A stretch of 64,000 bases of DNA from Betaproteobacteria bacterium (GCA_021373185.1 JAJFTF010000011.1:1-64000); one strand, 5' to 3'. Counted from the first letter of the stretch, positions 18,746 through 29,933 are shown. Notes: a model not told the origin generated them from the letters alone. Numbers and translations: made by a program.

Positions 18746-18826
18746 CGCCACGGATGCGCACGGATGAACACGGATAAGGCGAGGTGAAAGGAGTAATCCG
18801 CGGACATCCGTGTAATCCGTGGCTAA
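18746..18826. repeat. Intergenic inverted-repeat element, family C copy 1
   Basis: The left arm CGCCACGGATGCGCACGGAT... (18746-18777) is mirrored by 18796-18826 (...CGTGTAATCCGTGGCTAA). Units of about 10 bases, CACGGATNAA, repeat within the arms. It lies between ispA and dxs. Confidence 0.85.
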
Positions 18827-18838
18827 ATGTTTTTTGCA

Positions 18839-19729
18839 TCAAAATTGTCGCTTGACGATGAAATCGGCGATCTGGCGCAATCTTCCCGCCCGGTCTCCAA
18901 ACGGCTCAAGCGCATGCATGGCATCCTGGTGCAATTCGGCGGCAAAAGCGCGCGCCTGGTTCGCGCCGAGGATGGTGACGTAAGTCGGCTTGTTGGCCTC
19001 TGCATCCTTGCCGGCGGTCTTGCCCAATGTGGCGGTTGTGGACTCGGCGTCGAGAATGTCGTCCACCACCTGGAATGCCAGTCCGATGCATTTGGCAAAA
19101 TGCAGCAACCGCTCCATCTCGGCGCTGTCAAGCGTCTGCCCGCATAAAGCGCCGAGCTGTACCGAGGCGCGAATCAGCGCGCCGGTCTTGTGGATGTGCA
19201 TGAACTCCAGTTCAGGCTGGGAAAGCGCCTTGCCGACGCTCTCGCCATCGATCGCCTGACCGCCGACCATGCCGCGCGAACCTGAAGCCGTCGCCAGCAG
19301 TCCGACCATTTCGAGCTGTATCGCGCAATCGTCGGCCAATGGCTTGCCGGCCAGCGCCTGGAACGCCAAGGCTTGCAGGCCATCGCCCACCAGCAGCGCG
19401 GTCGCCTCGTCATATTCGACGTGACAGGTCGGCTTGCCGCGCCGCAGGCTGTCATCGTCCATGCACGGCAGGTCGTCGTGGGTCAGCGAATAGGCGTGAA
19501 TCAACTCGACTGCGGCAGCAACCGCATCGACACGCTGCGGATCGGCCCCGGCCAACTCGCCTGCAGCATAGGCCAGCAGCGGGCGGACGCGCTTGCCGCC
19601 GCCCAGCACGACATAACGCATCGCCTGATGCAAACGCTGCGGCGCCACTGTGGGCTGCGGCAACATCTGGGAAAGCGCCTCTTCAATGCGCTGCTGCTGC
19701 GCAGCGGCCCAAACTTGAAAATCAGTCAT
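18839..19729 (-). CDS. ispA: Farnesyl diphosphate synthase (polyprenyl synthetase)
   Basis: This 296-residue prenyltransferase adds isopentenyl units to make geranyl and farnesyl diphosphate. Both aspartate-rich motifs are present: DDLPCMDDDSLRRGKPT (first DDxxD, about 87-103) and FQVVDDILDAES (second). GGGKRVRPLL near residue 45-54 binds the diphosphate of IPP. I start at the ATG at 19729 (MTDFQVW), which overlaps the xseB stop by 8 bases; a longer frame to 19771 lies inside xseB. The order xseB-ispA-dxs is a standard proteobacterial operon. Confidence 0.96.
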   Translation of the reverse strand: MTDFQVWAAAQQQRIEEALSQMLPQPTVAPQRLHQAMRYVVLGGGKRVRPLLAYAAGELAGADPQRVDAVAAAVELIHAYSLTHDDLPCMDDDSLRRGKPTCHVEYDEATALLVGDGLQALAFQALAGKPLADDCAIQLEMVGLLATASGSRGMVGGQAIDGESVGKALSQPELEFMHIHKTGALIRASVQLGALCGQTLDSAEMERLLHFAKCIGLAFQVVDDILDAESTTATLGKTAGKDAEANKPTYVTILGANQARAFAAELHQDAMHALEPFGDRAGRLRQIADFIVKRQF

Positions 19730-19988
19730 CGTCGGCCCCGGCTTTGGCGGTATTCCCTTGGGCATCTGCATCGACGGAGAAATTCAACAAACTCCCGGCT
19801 TCCAGCATCCGCACCTGTTGCTGGGCATTTTGCAAGGCTTGCTGGCAGAACTGGAGCAGCTCGGCGCCGCGTTTATGGGCCGACAGCAACTGTTCCAGCG
19901 GCAACTGGCCCGCTTCCATGGATGCGACAATGTTTTCCAGCTCGGCTAGCGCGCTTTCGAAGGTCGGGATTTTGGCCTGCTTGGTCAT
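19722..19988 (-). CDS. xseB: Exodeoxyribonuclease VII small subunit
   Basis: The small subunit (88 residues) of exonuclease VII forms a helical hairpin that binds the XseA catalytic subunit. The core FESALAELENIVASMEAGQL followed by PLEQLLSAHKRGAELLQFCQ is the family signature; the acidic tail is variable. xseA is not in the window. The gene begins about 20 bases after a promoter at 20043-20015 and overlaps ispA by 8 bases, so it is the first gene of the xseB-ispA-dxs unit. Confidence 0.95.
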   Translation of the reverse strand: MTKQAKIPTFESALAELENIVASMEAGQLPLEQLLSAHKRGAELLQFCQQALQNAQQQVRMLEAGSLLNFSVDADAQGNTAKAGADDD

Positions 19989-20014
19989 TCGGTTTCAACG
20001 CGCAAAAAAGGATT

Positions 20015-20043
20015 AAAATACCGCTTGCAGGGGTTTCGGTCAA
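20015..20043 (-). promoter_or_regulatory. Predicted sigma-70 promoter of xseB-ispA-dxs
   Basis: On the minus strand TTGACC (20043-20038) and TATTTT (20020-20015) are separated by exactly 17 bases. The expected start lies about 20 bases before the xseB ATG. Confidence 0.6.
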
Positions 20044-20135
20044 TCTCCACGTGGCTTTCGACCTCGTGCCGCTGCCTGTAAACTCGGAGTAAACTGCCGC
20101 ACCATGAACCGCAACAACGCACCACGTCCTGACCC

Positions 20136-21002
20136 ATGTCACGCCTTCCCCAACTGAAGTCCCTGTGGATGGTTGTCGCCGGCTTTCTGTTCGGCTGCAT
20201 GGGTGTATTCGTCAAACTCGGTGCGGAATATTTCTCCAGCGCCGAACTGGTGTTCTACCGTTCTTTCTTTGGCCTTGTGGTCATCGCCATGATCATCAGG
20301 AGCCAGCGCCTGCCTGCTGCGACCCCCCACTGGAAATCGCACTTGTGGCGAGGACTGTCGGGTTTTGTCGCGCTGATGCTGTTCTTTTACGCGATTGGCC
20401 AACTGCCACTCGCTACCGCAGTCACGCTCAATTATACCGCACCGCTGTTTCTGGCTTTTCTCAGCGTGACGATTTTGAAAGAACCGCCGCGCTTGCCGCT
20501 GCTGCTGGCAATCCTGACCGGCTTTGCCGGCGTCATGGCGCTGCTGCAACCGACCTTGCACCACGACCAGTTGACCGCAGGCCTGATGGGGCTCATTTCC
20601 GGCTTTCTCGCCGCCATTGCCTACCTCAACGTCAGGCAACTGGGCCGGCTCGGCGAGCCCTCCTACCGCATCGTATTTTATTTCACCCTGATCTGCACCA
20701 TCGGCGGGGGCATCTGGATGGCCGCCCACACCTTCCACGCCATCACCCCAGCCAATTTCCTGCTTCTGCTCGGTTTGGGCACCACCGCCACCCTGGCCCA
20801 ACTTGCCATGACGCAGGCTTACCGCGAAGGCGACATGCTGGCGGTAGGCAGCCTGGCTTACAGCACGGTGGCTTTCGCCAGTCTGTGGGGCATCCTGCTG
20901 TGGCAGGAAATGCTGTCCCTGAGCAGTTGGCTGGGAATCGCGCTCATCACCTTGAGCGGGATTATCGCCTCCCGCGTGACACCGCGCATTAGCGCCACAT
21001 AA
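20136..21002 (+). CDS. EamA-type (DMT superfamily) membrane transporter
   Basis: The 288-residue protein has ten predicted membrane helices in two EamA repeats (about 8-130 and 148-283). It includes the family's VFYRSFFGLVVIAMI and GQLPLATAVTLNYTAPLFLAF motifs and an EGDMLAVGSLAYSTVAFASLWG segment in the second repeat. It is of the RhaT/DUF6 export type. The substrate (amino acid, metabolite) is unknown. It reads divergently from xseB; the two share a 147-base gap with an xseB promoter. Confidence 0.9.
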   Translation: MSRLPQLKSLWMVVAGFLFGCMGVFVKLGAEYFSSAELVFYRSFFGLVVIAMIIRSQRLPAATPHWKSHLWRGLSGFVALMLFFYAIGQLPLATAVTLNYTAPLFLAFLSVTILKEPPRLPLLLAILTGFAGVMALLQPTLHHDQLTAGLMGLISGFLAAIAYLNVRQLGRLGEPSYRIVFYFTLICTIGGGIWMAAHTFHAITPANFLLLLGLGTTATLAQLAMTQAYREGDMLAVGSLAYSTVAFASLWGILLWQEMLSLSSWLGIALITLSGIIASRVTPRISAT

Positions 21003-21052
21003 CCTGTCCGCCCAAAGAAATGCCGCTTCGCGGTCGCATTGTGCGAGACCCT

Positions 21053-21081
21053 TTGTCATTTAATTGGCATAATAATAATAA
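21053..21081 (+). promoter_or_regulatory. Predicted promoter of the diguanylate cyclase gene
   Basis: TTGTCA (21053-21058) and TAATAA (21076-21081) are separated by 17 bases, in an AT-rich stretch upstream of the gene at 21139. Confidence 0.5.
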
Positions 21082-21138
21082 AGTACAGGAACCCGCCGCC
21101 GGAATGGTGTATATTTCATCTGAATCAGCGCACATAGC

Positions 21139-22449
21139 ATGGATAAAGCGCAAGTTTCAGAGCGGCGTAAATTCGCAGGTATTCTTCTTCATCTAAAGTA
21201 CAGCTATTCAACGGGGAAGGCTGAACGTAACGGCATGGCAAAAACAACCGGAATAATGGAAGCTGCCAAAGAATATCTCATGCATGCCGTGGGCCGCATT
21301 CTGGACGACATGTCCACGAGCGAACTGCGCTGCCTCTTCATGCCCAGCAAACACCCGCCCATGCTGACCAGCCGTCGAATGACCCTGATTTCCTCGCGGG
21401 TGCGCATGGTGGCCGCCTTGTTCGCCATCCTCACTCCCCTCTGGACCGTCATCGACCTGCTGGTTTTCGCTTGGCCGATCTGGCCGCAACTTGCCTTTAT
21501 GCGTGTAACCGCAAGCGTGGCATTCGCGATACTCGCGCTCTCCGGCGGCGACAAAACCAAGGCATCGAATGCCTACCGGGAACTGGGCGTCCTGTTCGCC
21601 ATCCCCATCATCTTCTTCGTTACATCCCATTCCGTGCTCGCCCATTACCAGATGCAGGGCGCCGCAGAAGCCATCGCCACCGGCTACGCCTTCCTGCCTT
21701 TTGTCATGGTCGCCGGCCTGAGCGTATTCCCGCTCACCGCCGTGGAAGGCATTATTTATTCGCTCCCGATCGTGGCAGCCGAGATCGGCGTAGCGCTGGC
21801 AGGCGCCGACGGGCTCGACTGGAGTTCGCATCTTGGCGCAGTCTGGTTGCTGCTGCTGATTGCCGCCGTTTCTACCATGGCAGGCATGAGCCAGTTGGGC
21901 TTCATGATGGCGCTGGTGCGCCAGGCTTCGCGCGACGCCCTCACCGGCAGTTTCACCCGCGCCAGCGGAGAGGAACTACTGGAAATCCAGTTCGACATTT
22001 CCCGGCGCAGCGACACGCCTCTCGCCATTGCCTTTGTGGATCTAGATGATTTCAAGTCGGTTAATGATGTTCACGGCCACGAAGCAGGCGATGCGGTGTT
22101 GTCCAACGCGGTACAAGCCATGCGCAACGCGTTACGCAGCAGCGACATCCTTGCCCGTTGGGGCGGAGAAGAATTCATCCTGATCCTGACCAACACCAAC
22201 CGGCACGAAGCCATTGTCGTCGTCGAACGCATACGTGCCGGCGGCTTGGGGCTTCGTCCCGACGGCAAACCGGTAACCGCCAGCTTCGGCATTGCCGTAA
22301 GCCTTGCCGAACGCACCGAAAATTGGCACGATCTGGTCGAAATCGCCGATAAACGCATGTACGCCGCCAAGCAATCCGGCAAAGACCGTCTGGTGGCGGA
22401 TACGCCCGAAACCTTCTCCGCAGAAACCATCCGGCAACAAACCAGTTGA
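21139..22449 (+). CDS. Membrane diguanylate cyclase (GGDEF domain)
   Basis: The 436-residue protein has a short cytoplasmic N-terminus, six or so membrane helices (about 95-260) and a C-terminal GGDEF domain (about 270-425). The active site is RWGGEEF, a functional GGEEF form that makes cyclic di-GMP. DALTGSFTRASGEELLEIQF and AFVDLDDFKSVNDVHGHEAGD are also seen, the latter binding metal. No RxxD inhibitory site precedes the active site at the usual spacing (SSDILARWGGEEF has S in place of R). The start is uncertain: ATG at 21235 (MAKTTGIMEA) is an alternative that keeps all domains. It precedes a large sensor kinase gene on the same strand. Confidence 0.88.
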   Translation: MDKAQVSERRKFAGILLHLKYSYSTGKAERNGMAKTTGIMEAAKEYLMHAVGRILDDMSTSELRCLFMPSKHPPMLTSRRMTLISSRVRMVAALFAILTPLWTVIDLLVFAWPIWPQLAFMRVTASVAFAILALSGGDKTKASNAYRELGVLFAIPIIFFVTSHSVLAHYQMQGAAEAIATGYAFLPFVMVAGLSVFPLTAVEGIIYSLPIVAAEIGVALAGADGLDWSSHLGAVWLLLLIAAVSTMAGMSQLGFMMALVRQASRDALTGSFTRASGEELLEIQFDISRRSDTPLAIAFVDLDDFKSVNDVHGHEAGDAVLSNAVQAMRNALRSSDILARWGGEEFILILTNTNRHEAIVVVERIRAGGLGLRPDGKPVTASFGIAVSLAERTENWHDLVEIADKRMYAAKQSGKDRLVADTPETFSAETIRQQTS

Positions 22450-22548
22450 GGCCGCCAGAAACCTGTCATACGGAATAAGGTTTACCCTTATTGCCCGCGC
22501 TCTGAATTGGCAATATATTCCAGTCTCGCCATATCACTACAATAAACG

Positions 22549-25500
22549 ATGTCCCCGCTCGCCCGCTTCTTCCCACTCGCTGCAGCACTTATCACCACGG
22601 TAGCCGTACTTGCCGGGGTATTCAAGGTCGATCGCCTAGAGCAGGAACACCTGACTCAGCAGAACCGTTCACGAACGCTGGATCAACTGAGCATTATCCG
22701 GGGCAAAATAGAAAGCACCCTTAACTCACGAGTTTTTCTTGGCCGCGGGCTGGTTGCCTACGCCTCCACCCATCCCGGCATCTCCACCCCCGAATTCCAG
22801 CTTTTTGCCGCCGCCCTGATCCGACAACAGTCCGGCATACGCAGCATTCAGCTCGCCAAGGGCAGTATCGTCAGTCATATTTACCCGCTCAAGGGGAATG
22901 AGGCCGCATTGGGTCTCAAGCTGCTGGAAATTCCGGCACAGCGCGGTGCGGTGCAACAGGCTATCGAATCCAGAAACACCGTTGTCGCCGGACCGGTCGA
23001 TCTGGTTCAGGGCGGCAAGGCTTTCATCAGCCGTACTCCGGTTTTTCTCTCGCCTGCCGGCGGCGAACCGGGTAGCGGCGCATATTGGGGGCTGGCAACC
23101 ATCGTCCTCGACATGGCCCCGCTGTTCGAGGAAGCCGGCCTGAGCCAGGATTTATTTGCGCTCCACTATGCCTTGCGCGGAAAAGACGGAGCTGGCGCAA
23201 ACGGCGAGACTTTCTGGGGTGACCCCGAACTTTTCGAGAAGGATTCTGTTCGGTTGGACATCACCCTGCCCAACGGTTCCTGGCAAATCGCCGCCATGCC
23301 TGAAAAGAAGTGGGCAGTGCCGGACTCCGCTTGGCTGCGGCAAGGCGGAATTTTGCTGGCGCTGGTGGCGGGAATGCTGGTCTGGTTCCTGGCGCGCAAC
23401 CCCGACAGATTGCGCCAAATGGTGCAACAGACCACCAGTGCGTTGCGAGAAAGCGAGAAAAAATATCGGTATCTGGTGCAAGACGCCAACAGCATTATTC
23501 TTCAGGTGGACGAACAAGGGAAAATCATCTTCATCAACGAATACGCCCAACACTTCTTCGGCTGGAATGAATCGGAGATGCTCGGCCTGAGTCTCCTCGA
23601 GGCTCTTGTCCCGAAGGACGCCCAACCCGGCGAAAACCTCGCCGCCATGATCGAGGATATGTCGCAACGCCGGCACGCCGAAGAGGGCAACCGCAGCGAA
23701 CATGAAAACATCCGCAAAAACGGGGAAAGAATCTGGATATCCTGGAGTAACCGGGCAATCCATGACAGCCAAGGCCGCTTCACCGGGTTTTTATGTGTCG
23801 GCACCGATATCAGTGAACGCAAAAAAGCTGAAATTTTGTTGCGAGAAGCTCACGCCAGCCTGGAAGCCAAGGTCGCCGAACGCACCGCTGAACTGAAATT
23901 GTCCAATGATCACCTCAAATCCGAGATCACCGAGAGAAGACATGCCGAGGAGAAGCTGTACAACCAGTTGCTGTTCACCCAGGCATTGTTCGAGGCCATC
24001 CCCAGCCCGGTATTTTACAAGAACAGGAAAGGCGAATATCTGGGTTGCAACCAGGCATTTGAAAAAGCTTTTGGCCTGCCACGGCAAAAGATCATGGGCA
24101 CCACGGTCTATGATGTTATGCCAAAAGATCTTGCGGATATCTATTATGCAAAAGATGAAGCGCTGTTCCACGAGCCGGGCCTGCAAATTTATGAAAGTCA
24201 GGTGGGGCTTGCCGACGGCACGCGGCGCGACGTCATTTTCTACAAGGCCACCTTCACCGATATGAGCGGCGAGCTGGGCGGATTGGTCGGGGTCATTCTC
24301 GACATCACCGAGCGCAAGCAGATGGAAGCAGCATTGCTCCGCGCCCATGACGAACTGGAAGAACGAGTACAGGAACGCACCAGCGAGCTGGCAAAAATCA
24401 ACGGTGACCTCAATGTGGAAATTACCTACCGCATGCAGGTAGAGGAAAAATTATGGGATAGCCAGACCCGCCTGCTGAAAGCCCAACGCATCGCCCACCT
24501 CGGCCACTGGGACTGGGACATCATCGGCGGCAGCCTGCACTGGTCGGACGAAATCTACCGCATCTTCTGGCTCACCCCGCAGCAGTTCGGTGCCACTTAC
24601 GAGGCCTTCCTGAAATCCGTGCATCCGGACGACCGTACCTACGTCGTTCAGTCGGTTGACACAGCGCTCAGCGAAGGAAAGCCCTACAGCATCGACCACC
24701 GCATCGTGCTGCCGGACGGTTCCATCCGCCACGTCCATGAGCAGGCGGAAGTAGAGTTCGACAACGATGGCCGGCCTGTTCGCATGCACGGGACCGTGCA
24801 GGACATTTCTGAACGCAAGCAAATGGAAATGGCGTTACGGGAAAGCGAGGAACGCTTCCGTATCCTGGTACAGCAAGCCGCTGATGCTTTCTTCCTGACC
24901 AGCCTTCAGGGCCGGTTTATCGATGTCAACCGGCAGGCCTGCGACAGCCTGGGCTACAGCCGCGAGGAATTGCTTACCATGTCCGTTTTGGACGTCGATG
25001 TCGGCTTTACTGCAGAACAGGCCGCAGAATTATGGGAAGGCATTGCACCCGGTTCATCGGTCTCTTTTGAAGGGCGGCACCGGCGCAAGGACGGCACCAC
25101 CTTCCCGGTGGAAGTCGTTGGCAGCATCATCGAGATCGGTGACAAACCCTATATTTTCGGGCTGGCGCGCAACATCACCGAACGCAAACAAACTGAAGAC
25201 AAATTGCGGCGCCAGGCCCAGATTATCGACCAGACCCACGACTCGGTCATCACTTCCGACCTCGACGGCATCATCACTTTCTGGAATAACGGCGCCAGGC
25301 AAATGTTCGGTTACAGCGCGGAAGAAGCCTTGGGCCGACACATCTCCATGCTGGACACCCAATCGCAACAACACGATAACCGCCGCCAGGCATTCTTGCA
25401 GTTGTTCGATCAGGGAATTTATGAAACCGAAATCATGCGGCGCAAGAAATCCGGAGAGATCATTCACATTCACCTGATTCTCACTCTACTCAAGAACGCG

Positions 25501-26181
25501 AACAACGAAAATATCGGTATTGTCGGCTACTCCATAGACATCACCGAGCGGAAACGCCTGGAGCAGCAGATCATCGAGATCAGCGAAGAGGGGCAAAAGC
25601 GCATCGGGCAGGAGTTGCACGATGGCCTTGGCCAGCACCTTACCGGCGTGGCATTTCTGGGCAAAGCGCTGGAACAGAAACTGGCGGCCAAATCCTTGCC
25701 GGAAGTCGCGGATGCAACCGAGATCGTGAACTTCCTGAATCAGGCGATCACACAGACCCGCGTCCTGGCTCGCGGACTTTTCCCGGTGGAACTGGAAAAT
25801 AACGGCCTGATGTCCGCACTGGAACAACTGGCTTCCGGCGTGAATAAACTGTTTGGCATTGTTTGTATTTTCCGTTGCGCAAACCCTATACTGGTGAACG
25901 ACAGGCTCACTGCGATCAACCTCTACCGAATCGCACAGGAAGCCGTCGCCAACGCGGCAAGGCACAGCAAAGCAGGCAATATACTGATCGAGTTGGCGAC
26001 CGAGGATGACAGAACCAATCTCACAATCACCGATGATGGGATCGGGCTGGATCCCCATAAGGAAAATCAGGGAATGGGACTGCATATCATGCGATATCGC
26101 GCAAACATGCTCGACGCCTCGATCAGCCTCCAGAGAATCGCTGGCGGCGGCACCGAAGTTCGCGTCTCTCTGAACCAATAA
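22549..26181 (+). CDS. CHASE and multi-PAS sensor histidine kinase (NarX-type kinase core)
   Basis: The 1210-residue protein has a membrane helix (about 4-24), a periplasmic CHASE domain (about 45-240, with YPLKGNEAALGLKLLE and GPVDLVQGGKAFISR motifs) and a second helix (264-282). Five PAS domains follow (about 300-425, 465-590, 640-760, 770-885, 890-1008), each ending in an ITERK or ISERK motif, with coiled coils between. The C-terminus is a HisKA_3 dimerisation domain with phospho-acceptor H1024 (GQELHDGLGQHLTG) and an HATPase domain (NAARHSKAGN, DDGIGLD). CHASE domains usually bind small extracellular ligands; the ligand here is unknown. The next gene is its likely LuxR-type partner regulator. 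Confidence 0.93.
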   Translation: MSPLARFFPLAAALITTVAVLAGVFKVDRLEQEHLTQQNRSRTLDQLSIIRGKIESTLNSRVFLGRGLVAYASTHPGISTPEFQLFAAALIRQQSGIRSIQLAKGSIVSHIYPLKGNEAALGLKLLEIPAQRGAVQQAIESRNTVVAGPVDLVQGGKAFISRTPVFLSPAGGEPGSGAYWGLATIVLDMAPLFEEAGLSQDLFALHYALRGKDGAGANGETFWGDPELFEKDSVRLDITLPNGSWQIAAMPEKKWAVPDSAWLRQGGILLALVAGMLVWFLARNPDRLRQMVQQTTSALRESEKKYRYLVQDANSIILQVDEQGKIIFINEYAQHFFGWNESEMLGLSLLEALVPKDAQPGENLAAMIEDMSQRRHAEEGNRSEHENIRKNGERIWISWSNRAIHDSQGRFTGFLCVGTDISERKKAEILLREAHASLEAKVAERTAELKLSNDHLKSEITERRHAEEKLYNQLLFTQALFEAIPSPVFYKNRKGEYLGCNQAFEKAFGLPRQKIMGTTVYDVMPKDLADIYYAKDEALFHEPGLQIYESQVGLADGTRRDVIFYKATFTDMSGELGGLVGVILDITERKQMEAALLRAHDELEERVQERTSELAKINGDLNVEITYRMQVEEKLWDSQTRLLKAQRIAHLGHWDWDIIGGSLHWSDEIYRIFWLTPQQFGATYEAFLKSVHPDDRTYVVQSVDTALSEGKPYSIDHRIVLPDGSIRHVHEQAEVEFDNDGRPVRMHGTVQDISERKQMEMALRESEERFRILVQQAADAFFLTSLQGRFIDVNRQACDSLGYSREELLTMSVLDVDVGFTAEQAAELWEGIAPGSSVSFEGRHRRKDGTTFPVEVVGSIIEIGDKPYIFGLARNITERKQTEDKLRRQAQIIDQTHDSVITSDLDGIITFWNNGARQMFGYSAEEALGRHISMLDTQSQQHDNRRQAFLQLFDQGIYETEIMRRKKSGEIIHIHLILTLLKNANNENIGIVGYSIDITERKRLEQQIIEISEEGQKRIGQELHDGLGQHLTGVAFLGKALEQKLAAKSLPEVADATEIVNFLNQAITQTRVLARGLFPVELENNGLMSALEQLASGVNKLFGIVCIFRCANPILVNDRLTAINLYRIAQEAVANAARHSKAGNILIELATEDDRTNLTITDDGIGLDPHKENQGMGLHIMRYRANMLDASISLQRIAGGGTEVRVSLNQ

Positions 26182-26201
26182 ACGAAAAAAGGAAAATATC
26201 C

Positions 26202-26924
26202 GTGCAGCCCGAAAATCCCCTTGGCGAACCGGCCCTATTAAAGAGCGCCGTCAAATCCAGAGTCCTGATCGTTGACGACCACCCGCTGGTGCGACATGGC
26301 ATGGCCCAGCTAATCAATCAGGAAACGGATTTACATATCTGCTGTGAGGCAGGAAATGCGGAAGAAGCCATGGAGACCAGCCGCCGCTGCACTCATGATC
26401 TGGCCATTATAGATATCTCCATGGAAGGCATTTCCGGCATCGAACTCATCAAGATGCTCAAGGCAAAAAACGGGAATTTGCCAGTGTTGGTGATGTCCAT
26501 GCACGACGAGTCGCTCTATGCCGAACGTGCGTTGCGGGCCGGCGCCAAAGGTTATGTCATGAAGCATGAGGGGCCCGAAACGATTCTCGCGGCAATCCGC
26601 CAGATACTGCGGGGGAACATTCATGTCAGCGAAAAAATCCGCTCCAAAATGCTGCGGCAAGTAACCGACGCCCCCACCCAAGCCGATATCTCTCCCCTGA
26701 ACAGGCTGGGCGACCGGGAACTGGAAATCATGCAGCTTATCGGCCAGGGTTTCAGGACAGCGGAAATTGCCACAAAAATAAACCGTAGCATCAAAACCAT
26801 CGAAGCCCACCGGGCAAATCTCAAAAAGAAGCTTAATCTTAAAAACGCGGCAGAACTCATCCACTTCGCCGTCCAATGGACCGAAAGGTCGGGAACCGCC
26901 GACCCCGACAATTCCGCAAAATAA
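26202..26924 (+). CDS. LuxR/NarL-family response regulator
   Basis: The 240-residue protein has a receiver domain (about 22-140: acidic pair in LIVDDHPLVRHG, phosphorylated aspartate in LAIIDISMEGISGIE, lysine in GYVMKHEG). A C-terminal LuxR-type helix-turn-helix lies at about 165-230 (LGDRELEIMQLIGQG, TAEIATKINRSIKTIEAHRANLKKKL). It starts at a GTG with AAAAAAGGA 8 bases upstream. It follows the CHASE/PAS kinase by 20 bases, and HisKA_3 kinases pair with this regulator class, so the two form a two-component system of unknown input. Confidence 0.94.
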   Translation: MQPENPLGEPALLKSAVKSRVLIVDDHPLVRHGMAQLINQETDLHICCEAGNAEEAMETSRRCTHDLAIIDISMEGISGIELIKMLKAKNGNLPVLVMSMHDESLYAERALRAGAKGYVMKHEGPETILAAIRQILRGNIHVSEKIRSKMLRQVTDAPTQADISPLNRLGDRELEIMQLIGQGFRTAEIATKINRSIKTIEAHRANLKKKLNLKNAAELIHFAVQWTERSGTADPDNSAK

Positions 26925-27255
26925 CGCGAATTTGCTGCGCACAAAAATAGCTTTCTCCATAAGTCCTGCGTCGCCACCCCAAATCGGACAATATCCATTC
27001 GCAAGCACCCTTTCGTCCAACCTTGAATAACCCATTATTTTTCTGAGCTTCCCGCTCACAAACTCATTTCAATGATTTGCCTTGCAGTCGGCGAATCGCG
27101 CTCCCGCTAAGGGTTTCCTCTAGGCGGAATTAGCAGTTACCCCGATTAATCCCGTTGCCATAATTAATTACAATAGCCCATAGTCAAATACCGATCATAT
27201 AAACGCCGGCAGGCGATTCTTGCCACGGCGATAAATTAAACATGGGAGATTTAGA
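26925..27255. other. 331-base intergenic region before the chemoreceptor gene
   Basis: I see no gene, strong promoter or repeat here. AT content rises toward the right (ATTAATTACAATAG near 27158). A GGGAG at 27244-27248 serves the next gene. Confidence 0.5.
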
Positions 27256-28389
27256 GTGATTTGCCGGCGAATTCGAAAAGAAAATAACAATCTGCTTTCC
27301 GATCTGGAGATACAGCGCCGGGAAAGAATCGCACTGGAAGCCGAGATGGCCGAATTGCGCACGGAAACGGAAGAACTGCGTCGAAGCCACGCCGAAGCCA
27401 CGGAAAAATGCAATATGCACATTGAACTATTCAAGCATATTTTACTGTTTGGCGATTCATTCCTGGAAGTGCAAGGCTCTCTGGCCAGTCTTGCGCACAC
27501 CATGAAAGATGAAAAGGATCAGGCAGTGGAAGCCGCAGCCTCACTCGGCGCTAACCTGCTTGTTGTTGAAAAAATTTCCGGCAATCTCAACCATCTATCC
27601 GAAAAAACACATGAAACCGCCGCCGGGGTAGAGCACCTGAACGAGCGCGCAGCCCAGATTGGCGGCATTATCAGGATGATCAAGGAAATTGCCGATCAGA
27701 CCAACCTGCTGGCGCTCAATGCCGCCATCGAAGCCGCCCGTGCCGGAGAGCAGGGCAGGGGCTTCGCCGTGGTAGCCGACGAGGTTCGCAAGCTCGCCGA
27801 GCGCACGGCCAATGCCACCAACGAAATCTCTTCCCTGGTTTCCGCGATCCAGACCGAAACTTCCCAGGTAAAAGCGTTGGTGGAGCTTTCACCCACGCAG
27901 GCGGCACAATTCAACCGCGATGGCGCTGACGCCACCCGCAGCATGCAGGGATTGCTGGGGCTATCGGACCAGATGAAGAACGCAATCGCCGCTTCCGCCC
28001 TGCGCAGCTTCGTGGAAACCGCAAAAGTCGACCACCTCATTTTCAAGTTCGAAATTTACAAGGTGTTCATGGGGCTGTCCGCCAGGACGCCTTCGGACTT
28101 TGCCAGCCACACTTCCTGCCGGCTGGGAAAATGGTACTACGAAGGCGACGGCAAAGATTGCTTCTCTTTGCTGCATGGCTACAAGGAAATCGAGCTGCCT
28201 CACAAGGCGGTTCACCAGCATGGGGTGAACGCCATTATGCATTTTTATGCCGGAGAATTAGATTCCGGCATCGCTGAAATCGGGAAGATGGAAGCAGCCA
28301 GCTTCAGGGTTCTGGAAGAACTCGAACAGATGGCCGTCAGCGGGAAAAATGACACCATGCTGTGCCACCACCTGGAAAATGCGGCCTGA
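27256..28389 (+). CDS. Soluble methyl-accepting chemotaxis-type receptor with C-terminal CZB zinc-binding domain
   Basis: The 377-residue protein has no membrane segment. A coiled-coil N-terminus (about 10-60) leads into a short MCP signalling domain with the hairpin-tip sequence [21 protein letters not shown] and [18 protein letters not shown] (about 145-185). The C-terminal CZB domain (about 255-325) has its zinc-ligand set H260, C288 ([11 protein letters not shown]), H316 and H320. CZB receptors sense zinc or oxidants such as hypochlorite in the cytoplasm. The signalling helices are short compared with membrane MCPs. The GTG start has GGGAG 7 bases upstream. No che or flagellar genes are in the window, so it could act on chemotaxis or on a cyclic di-GMP pathway. 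Confidence 0.9.
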   Translation: MICRRIRKENNNLLSDLEIQRRERIALEAEMAELRTETEELRRSHAEATEKCNMHIELFKHILLFGDSFLEVQGSLASLAHTMKDEKDQAVEAAASLGANLLVVEKISGNLNHLSEKTHETAAGVEHLNERAAQIGGIIRMIKEIADQTNLLALNAAIEAARAGEQGRGFAVVADEVRKLAERTANATNEISSLVSAIQTETSQVKALVELSPTQAAQFNRDGADATRSMQGLLGLSDQMKNAIAASALRSFVETAKVDHLIFKFEIYKVFMGLSARTPSDFASHTSCRLGKWYYEGDGKDCFSLLHGYKEIELPHKAVHQHGVNAIMHFYAGELDSGIAEIGKMEAASFRVLEELEQMAVSGKNDTMLCHHLENAA

Positions 28390-28523
28390 AATCCACGTTC
28401 ACCCCGAATCAGGCAGCCCATCGCTCGCCACACTGTTACGCAACCGCTGCCGAATCGCAAATATTCCGGTTCGACTGATCGCCCTCCGCGCCCTTTGGAC
28501 TATTTTTATGGCGTTTGCGGTAA

Positions 28524-29931
<1,408 letters not shown>

Positions 29932-29933
<2 letters not shown>

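Noticed and set aside
17241..18767. 508-codon plus-strand open frame
   Set aside because: It is antisense to dxs.
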